DNA of 64,000 bases from Parascedosporium putredinis (Eukaryota; Ascomycota; Sordariomycetes; Microascales; Microascaceae): assembly GCA_949357655.1 (NCBI GenBank), contig CASHTG010000001.1:2356001-2420000 (forward strand), written 5' to 3'. Of this stretch, positions 57,048 to 64,000 are shown in pieces. How positions within the stretch are numbered: position 1 is the first letter of the stretch; every line of letters starts with the position of its first letter. Under the pieces are notes generated by a model, which had not been told where the DNA came from, did not search any database, and worked only from the letters and a program-made list of their open reading frames with translations. The position numbers and the translations under genes were made by a program.

Positions 57048-60000
57048 ATGGCCTCGATCCGCGGATCGCGTTTGCCAGTCGGCTCGGCATCATGGATCTC
57101 GGAGGAGAGATCCGCAGCACTCCAGATCGCCGAAGACGAAGCTGAAGAATTCTCTTATTCGGCTCGGAACGAGCTAGAATGGTTAAACGAGCATATGACT
57201 GGTATCTTTGACGAGAACGAGATGTACGAGCTTCTTCTTCTGTCTTCCCGTTTATCTTAAGACGGATGTAAGCGGTACTAACAGATGATCGCTAGAAATG
57301 TCGCCGAGATGTTCAAGACCCCCGGAAAGCTAAGAGGAAAGACGCCTCGAGCGGTCAGGAAACAAGAGACGACAGAGGCGAGAGTGGTACGTGTTTCGTG
57401 TAGGGTGGTAACGTGCTCGTGATTGTCTCTAACTGTCGAGTATAGCCTCTATCTGACATCTTCGCCGGCACGCCCCGTGGTGTACCCAATCCCTTCCTCC
57501 AGCAGCTTAACCGCATCAATTCCCCTCAACCGCCGCCACCTCTAATGAGCTGAAGAAGCCATCAACAACACCTGCCTACTCACCACCTAAACGGCCCGTA
57601 CCCTCCCCGACTCGACAGCTCCCAAACATCCCCCATGCAGACTCTGGCTACCATGGAAGCCAGTCTCATGATATCGAGGGCCCATTCAGCCCCGCTCAGA
57701 CGCGTGCTTTGCCACAAGTGCGAAGTCCAATCGACGCTGTCTCTCCTGTTGCGTCGCCCACTTTGTATCGGCAACAGAGTCCAACGCGGACAAGAGTCTT
57801 GCAATCGCCTACGGCGACCTTCCTCACGGCGAAGGAAGAACAGACGGCACGAAATATTGCCGACACTATGCCGCAGCCTTCATCACCGCAAATTACCCGT
57901 TCTCAAAAACTTCAGTCACCATTCGATGCTCCATCCTCGCCCTTGGTTGTGCGTTCTCCATCTCCTAAGAAGACATCCCCCATTAAGTCATCTCCTGTCA
58001 AGATATCATCACCGATGAAGGTATCGCCAGCAAAGGTTTCTGTCGCGTCGCCTATCATCAGGAAGCCTGTCCCTGCTCCGGCTGAACCTGAGCCGGAGCC
58101 TGTCGAGGTAGATGAGTCGAACGACGACGAAGGCTCCCATACGGATAACTCGAGCCCGGTCAGACCGGCGATCCGCAAGAGCAGTCTAAATTTTGCAACT
58201 CTCCCTGCCCGCGAGCCTTTGACGACAGGAAAGAGCTTGGGCGGAAGGATGTCCCGCACAAGCCACCTCGATCTTCAAAGGGCTAGCTACTATGATCGGC
58301 CGATGGGCGGCAAGAGCCTTGGTGGAAACACAGTTGTGTACCCGTCTGATGGAGACGATGACGAGATGGACGTCGATGAAGACGAGAAGACGGTGGCTCA
58401 GCAGCACGTAGAGCCCCGGCAGACCATAACAAGACATACACGCAGCGCCTTCAGGACCGAATTGGGATGCTTGGCCAATCTCAGGCCAAGCCAAGCCGGC
58501 CTTCCAAGTCTATCGCCAACCTTGCTCCTATTAGCACAGTTGCGACGCCCGTGTCTCCCCAACGCCCGGAACAGAAGATGTCAAGTCCGGTTCGCAAGCC
58601 CACTACTCCGGGCGCCTTCCCCGACGAAGAAGAAGAAGACGATGATTGGATCGACCCACCAGTAACGGTAGCAAAGCAGTCGAGTCCGCCCCCGCCGTGC
58701 CTCCCAAGGATGCCGCTCCGATCACAGCCACAACCAAGGGTAGTTCCGATGGCGGACACGCGGATTTTGTGTTGCCCAAGCAGCGACAGGCCAACAGTCG
58801 GCCCAACTCGCCTTACAAAGCACCCATCATCCCTGACCGGACAACAAGCACTCTCCCTCACATGAAGTCAGCATCGGTTTCAGCTTTGCCCAACACTCTA
58901 ACCCAGGATGATGCCTCCTCCCTTTCCCCCAAAAGCCGATCTCTGTCTCAAACCCTACCTTGGCAACCGTATCAGAGTCGAGCCGCCCACCATCTCCCAT
59001 GAAGTCTCCTTCTCGGACGCTCCGCGACAGCCCGCTGAAGCAGGTCAAGAACAAGCTTTCCTCTATCCTCAAGAGCTCTAAGGGTCTCTTGGCTAGCAGT
59101 GCGGCTATAAGCGCCGAGGGTAAATCCTCGATCCTATCGCCATCGACAACGCGCCTGGGATATTTTACAGGGGCGTCATCGGAGTCGATTGCCCAGCCTA
59201 ACTTGGGCGAATCCATGTACCCGGACCTATCGAAAGCGTTGGCCGATGCGCAATCGGCCTCGAGCCTAACGAGCCCTACAAAGGCCAATGGTCGGCGGAC
59301 GAGGGCGTCGGCGGAGCGAGAACGGAAGGAGAAGATGGTGGAGAAGGAGACGCGTCGACTGGCAGATCAGATGGGTAAGCTTGAGAAAGAGCGGGAAAAG
59401 GAACGGGAAAAGGCTCGCGTGTTTAGCAAGGAGCAGGAGAGGATCGCCGCGATGGAGAAGCAAATGACTACGCAAAAGGAAGTTGAAAAGAAGCGCCCAG
59501 CAGAAAAGGAAATTGCCAAGCCCACCCGATCTAGCCCCCGAAGGGCGAAGCCTCAAGACCAAGACGTGGAAATGCAAGACGCGGCCGCAGCGATGCCACC
59601 CCTCCTCAGCCAGCGTCTCTGCCGAGGCCCGCCGGGCCAGGACCCGCTATCCGAAACCGCGAACTCAAGCGACCGGCGCGCCCGGCCAAAGATGCGGTGC
59701 CCAAGTCCAAGGCGGCGCCTATGGTTATCAAGGTGAATATGGGCCCGCACCACTCCCAATATCACCCATCCAACAACGCGCTTTCGGCCAACCTGCACGA
59801 ATCGCTAGTGGCTGCTGTACCGCAGCCGCAACTTAGCAGCAAACCAAGCCAGAGCAAGCTCAAGTCGAAGAGTTCAGTGCAAAGCCTCAAGAGCTCTGTG
59901 TCGTCAAGCGGGAGGCCCAAGGCTCTAGAACTAGCGGCGAAACGCAAGGAGCAAGAGGAACGCGAGGCACAGCGCAAACGCGAGGCGCGGGCGGAGCTGG

Positions 60001-61214
60001 AGCGTAAGAGGGCGGCTCAACAGGAAGAGGATCGGCGTATCGAGGCAGAGAAGAAGATGGCCAAGGAAAGGGAGGCAGAGGCGAAAAAGGCAGCGCAGAG
60101 GCAGGCAGCGATCGAGAAGGCCAAGCAGACGCGGGCGCCGCCTCCAGCCGTCCGCGCCCAACCTAACGGGCCACCAGAGTACGTAGCGCCGCCGGAGCAG
60201 CAACAGCAACAACAACCGCAAGCTGTCTCGCGGCCTCCTTCGCGCCTAGGATCGTCCGTCTTCCGATCTCAGGAGGACCTTAACCGGCCCGTCAATACGC
60301 TCCTCTCGAACGCGAACAAGAGCCAGAAGCGACCTCTGGGACAGGACAATGACGGTGGCAATGCACGAGCGGCACCAGCGCGTAGTGGACCCACGTACCA
60401 GGGACAGGATGCCAAGCGGCGCAGGACAAGCCAAGAGTTCGAAGAGGACAAGGACGTGAAGACGGTCTCCAACATCAAGGGGCCGCCTGTCCGTCCTTCG
60501 GCAGGGTACAAGAAGGTAAGCGATATCAGGCAGGCTTACGCGTCTCCCGCGGCACAGGCTAACAAACGTTTTTTACAGGTGGAGGCTCCAACAAAGCCCG
60601 TGTTTAACAACGGATACTCAGCGGCACCTACGGGAGCGTCCCGAGACCTCTTCAAGACGACGGTGACGTCGCAGCATAACAGCGCCATGAAGGCGGCGCA
60701 TCCCCTGGACATGGCACAGTTCTCCAAGGGAGCCATCCCATTCGCGCCCAACCCCGGCCAGGCCGGAACGGCTTACAAGACGCCGGCTAGACAAGGCCAG
60801 GTGGCCAACGTCAAGTCAACGGCCAAGTCGGGTCCGCGAACATCACCTCGATTTCCCAATGGGGACTCGATTGAGCTGCCCGAGATCGACACGGACGACG
60901 AGGATGAAGATTCGGATGCAGACCAGGGGATGGTGGCATCGTGGGCGGATTCACCAGATCTCCGACGGGCGCTTCTGAGGCAAGAGACGATGGACCCATC
61001 TCACATCTTTGGGCCACCGGCTCCGCTTAACATGGAAGAGGTGTTCAACAAGAGCAAAGATAGGTGGCATAAGTTTAGGGCGCGAACGTCGAGCGCCAAC
61101 TGGAGCGGAGCTGATCGGCTGACGGAGGATGATATCCGAAAGGATTTGGCAGCGCGCGATCGTCTCCGACGAGAGGGAGCGTGGACGTATGAGTTGAGCA
61201 AGGACATGGCATAG
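57048..61214 (+). CDS. INCENP: INCENP/Sli15 chromosomal passenger scaffold
   Basis: Scaffold that localises and activates Aurora B kinase. Exon 1 is 57048-57223 (MASIRGSRLPVGSASWISEE through LEWLNEHMTGIFDENE), exon 2 is 57296-57386 (NVAEMFKTPGKLRGKTPRAV), and exon 3 starts at 57446 (PLSDIFAGTPRGVPNPFLQQ). The N-terminus fits the survivin/borealin-binding region. A long Ser/Pro-rich middle with SPxK-type sites follows (SPSPKKTSPIKSSPVKISSP). Two highly charged helices lie at about 59310-59510 and 59940-60135 (KRKEQEEREAQRKREARAEL), then a short polyQ. The C-terminal IN-box is conserved: SIELPEIDTDDEDEDSD, WADSPDLRRALLRQETMDPS, IFGPPAPLNMEEVFNKSK and RARTSSANWSGADRLTEDD, ending LSKDMA. At least five shifts break the frame (near 57548, 58461, 58664, 58948, 59605). 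Estimated length is about 1300 aa. Confidence 0.95.
60516..60578 (+). other. 63-nt candidate intron of INCENP with no in-frame stop
   Basis: Begins GTAAGC after AGAAG and ends TTTTTTACAG before GTGGAGGCT, with a GCTAAC branch-point-like motif and a T-run near the 3' end. It is exactly 63 nt and contains no stop in the INCENP frame, so spliced and retained forms would both be in frame, differing by 21 residues just upstream of the IN-box. Confidence 0.7.
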
Positions 61215-63894
61215 AGAGGACGTGGAGGATGTCTCTCATCATGTTCACCTATATACACATATGCATCATTGGTACAAGCAACGTTGTTGGCGTGGTGGGC
61301 CAAGAAAGAATGAAGAAGCAAATCCATGCGCTGGATTATGGAGGGGATGAAGTGGAAAGGGGGTTTCGGGGCGCTCTGGGTTCATCATCATGCTTCATGG
61401 TGACATGTTGTTTTACGGCGTTTATTTGGCGCGCGCGGTTGAGTACTGGCGTTTGCATTGCGGAAAGTTGCTCATCATTCTTGTGTGTGTTTTTTTCTAT
61501 ACAACTTGGGCCTTGCAATCGTTGAAGGGGTTTATAAAACCCATGGATGGGTTCTCTATCCTTGTAGTTTTACAAAGGCCAACCATTGATTATGCTCGCA
61601 TAGAGAGCAAAAGATTATAATGATAACGAAAGGAACTTTACCACCCACACACAAATTTACTCTTTTGGGTTGTACTCTTGTCGACTTGGAGCGAGGGCCA
61701 TTTCCTTTGCCTTACATTCGTGTTGTGGCGAGCGTGAAGGCTCATTGACACAGTACGCAAGTACACAAGTACAAGTACTCGTGGGACGGCTCTCACCGCG
61801 GTGAGGTGATCAGTAGACCGGGTCCGATTGATCAATCAGCAGCAAGCGGAGCTAGGCACATGCTTGGAGATTTTTGACAAGCAACGCCATCCACTTTCAC
61901 ATGTCAAACACGCCGGGGAAAAACACAAGGAAAAACTACTAGGGTTCATGTACAACGGCAGCATCCACGCAACGCAACTTTTTTCCTTTTTTCTTCTTTT
62001 TTTCCAGTGTCACTGCTACTCCTCTTATATTCCTCCTCCATAATATTATATCATGTCAGTAGGAGAAAGGAGACCATCCCAAATCCTGGAGCGAGGGCAG
62101 GTGAAGAAAAGAAGCGTGTGAAATGACAGATGGAGTCAACGGTCCCAAAGCAGGGTACGAATGCGACTTCCTTGAGCAACTGCGAAGTACAAGTATTAGC
62201 TAGTTAAGCGAGGGGGAAGGTGGAACCGGCCGATGCAGGCGAAGACTTGAAGCGTTGCAAGCGCAAGAGTGCAAGTCCGAGAAAACGAGCCCTCCGCCCC
62301 GCCTGGTTCCGCCTGGTTCCGCCTTGCGCGCCCCGTTGCGCAGACGCCTTATCTCGTAGTTGTCTCTTTTTTATTTTTATTTTTAAACATATGACGCTCG
62401 TTTAGAGCTTGGGTTGTCCTCGCTCCTCGAGACTTTCTCGCCGGCCCGCTCGTATCATACGAAAAGTTAGTTGAGTGTAGGCTTTTTCACAATACAACGA
62501 TCTGTCTAGCTTGGCAGCCTTTACCAAGAGCTCAAGCTACTGGGAGTGCGGTAAACACGCGAGAAGCTAGTTGCAGATTCCGACTTGATGGCGTGCAAGG
62601 GACGGGTATTCATCCCGAGTCTCTCCCTTGGCCTAGGGTCCCCGGGGTTCCTTGTTTCCGCCTGTCATCCCGTCATTGTCAGGGTACGTGCAAAACGCCT
62701 AGGCCCCCGAGTCCCGAGGAGCGTGGTGGATAGGCAATAGGCTACTCTGGCTGTAGCCTCTCGCGTCTCGGGTGAGGGGCGACTACTCGCACATGGATGT
62801 CTAACACCCTAACCTAGTCCATCGTAAGTATAGCCGTCGTAGCTTGACAGAGAAAATGTTTTATGCCAGAGATGGGGTTCCTGTCCCTTCCCACGTGAAA
62901 CTATGAGTTCAAGCATGCTAAGCAACGTGGTGTTGAGAGAGAGAGATATTGAGAAGAAGTAGAAGTAGAATAAGGATGGGAAGAAGGGAAATAATGGACG
63001 CCTCAACAACGTCGGGGCCACAACTCTTCATCACGAGTTCTGCCGAGCTTAGGTGGTTGGCTATCTCCGTGCGTGGTTCCGTTAGCCTCCGACCGAGGTG
63101 AGGCGAGAACGGAACCCCACTAATCCTTCTCTCGGACTCAATTCTCTCAGGGAATCTACTTTAGACGTCTGGTACCGACATAGGTCTAACCAAGTACCCG
63201 TCAGCTAAAATGCAGGGTACGAGTAAGCAGCCAAACAAACGGGAAAACAGAGGCCAGATAAAAAGAAGAGAAAAAAAAAAGGCACGCCAGCCACAGGGTT
63301 GCGGTCGGAGAGCGTAGCGGACACCCCCGTGGACGATCTCTGATCTATGAATAATTCATCGAACCCGGGATCACATTTCAAAGCTTAATTGTCCTTGGTC
63401 TCCTTTCCCACCGATATCGTTTTTGCTGCCCGGGGCCGTGCTCCCCTCCATCCTCGGCCCTTGCCCTGCATGCGAGAATTGGTTCCCTTGGGGGTCCCCC
63501 TTTCTCTCCTCGTGTTACCCTTTTGAGCCAAGTTTCGGCACTGCTCGCGGTTCACTGCTGAAAACCCTGCTGTCGGATTCATGGAAGAGAATATGTACAT
63601 GAAGTACACATTCTTAACATGGGCATGGGCATGGGTATCCCACCCACCTTCTTATCTATCCTTCCCCCTCCCTTCGCCCTAGTGCCTTGACCACTTCTTC
63701 TTTTCATGTAGCCCTCAAAAATTCCTTATCACTTTCAATTTCTACATACACGGATCTGATTCCCCAAAGACAAAAGGATCAAGATTACTTACCCCGGAGT
63801 TCTGTGAGGGGGACACATTGTACGCCGGAAAAGAACGCTTCACCCACCTAGAGTCCACCAACCTGGGCCGACTGGGCTACTAACACTTATACAG
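61215..63894. other. Intergenic, no gene recognised
   Basis: Downstream of INCENP. It contains AAGTAC-type repeats at about 61755-61780 and 62183-62196, T-rich tracts at about 61980-62010 and 62367-62387, and GA-rich stretches at about 62936-62966. Short frames are unrecognised. Confidence 0.55.
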
Positions 63895-64000
63895 GTCTTG
63901 CAATACACCATCACACCAATACGACAGGAACTCGCTCGTCAATCCCCGCCTCTCCAAGAAACCCCAACACCAACTGGTTCCTACAAGCCAAGCGCACCAT
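63878..64000 (+). other. Candidate intron 3' end and exon start running off right edge
   Basis: CTACTAAC at about 63877-63884 is a near-ideal branch point. ACAG follows at 63891-63894, and the sequence after it stays open in one plus-strand frame to the window end (LQYTITPIRQELARQ is part of it). The last bases (CACCAT) could begin an ATG just past the edge, so this could equally be a 5'-leader exon. No family recognised. Confidence 0.3.

Overview
The window looks like nuclear DNA of a filamentous ascomycete, most likely a Sordariomycete. Genes are interrupted by short introns (about 50-170 nt) with GTAAGT-type donors and CTAAC-like branch points. Recognisable products are fungal orthologues, including a MOB3/phocein protein, NMA111, a Zn(II)2Cys6 regulator with a Fungal_trans_2-like region, and an ArAE_2/FUSC-type membrane protein. 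I see no mobile element, rRNA, tRNA, CRISPR array or virus-derived sequence.

Layout, left to right. (1) 1-2421 minus: ArAE_2/FUSC-type membrane protein, running off the left edge. (2) 4051-4678 minus: AP-2 sigma (APS2), divergent from (3) 5706-6833 plus: IST1-like ESCRT-III regulator. (4) 7639-11050 minus: HtrA-type protease NMA111. (5) 14902-15732 minus: small Myb/SANT-like AT-hook protein. (6) 17173-19782 minus: J-domain protein. (7) 22155-22859 minus: Cue1-like ER membrane CUE protein. (8) 24422-27324 minus: CCR4-NOT subunit NOT2. (9) 27959-29415 minus: ZNG1/CobW zinc-chaperone GTPase, divergent from (10) 30105-31856 plus: MOB3/phocein. (11) 32612-35126 minus: Zn2Cys6 transcription factor. 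Then comes about 15 kb with no gene I can support (35127-50310). (12) 50311-51954 plus: membrane-anchored MOSC/mARC-like protein. (13) 52517-56332 minus: condensin ATPase SMC2, divergent from (14) 57048-61214 plus: INCENP/Sli15. The right end (61215-64000) has no gene, but an intron-like 3' splice site just inside the edge suggests a transcript continuing to the right.

The genes are mostly housekeeping: membrane trafficking (APS2, IST1), ER quality control (Cue1-like), mRNA turnover (NOT2), metal homeostasis (ZNG1), STRIPAK signalling (MOB3), and chromosome condensation and segregation (SMC2, INCENP). Two divergent pairs join functionally related genes: APS2-IST1 (endocytosis/MVB) and SMC2-INCENP (mitotic chromosomes). 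The SMC2-INCENP promoter holds two closely spaced forkhead-type motifs.

The most important technical point is that almost every conserved gene is broken by one or more single-base frameshifts, nearly all in short homopolymer runs. Twelve of the fourteen genes are affected, including near-essential ones such as SMC2, NOT2 and APS2. I read this as systematic homopolymer under-calling in the assembly, not gene decay. I did not find a convincing undescribed system. The best candidates for new biology are the 15 kb gene-free region, the intergenic palindrome family, and the SMC2-INCENP shared promoter.
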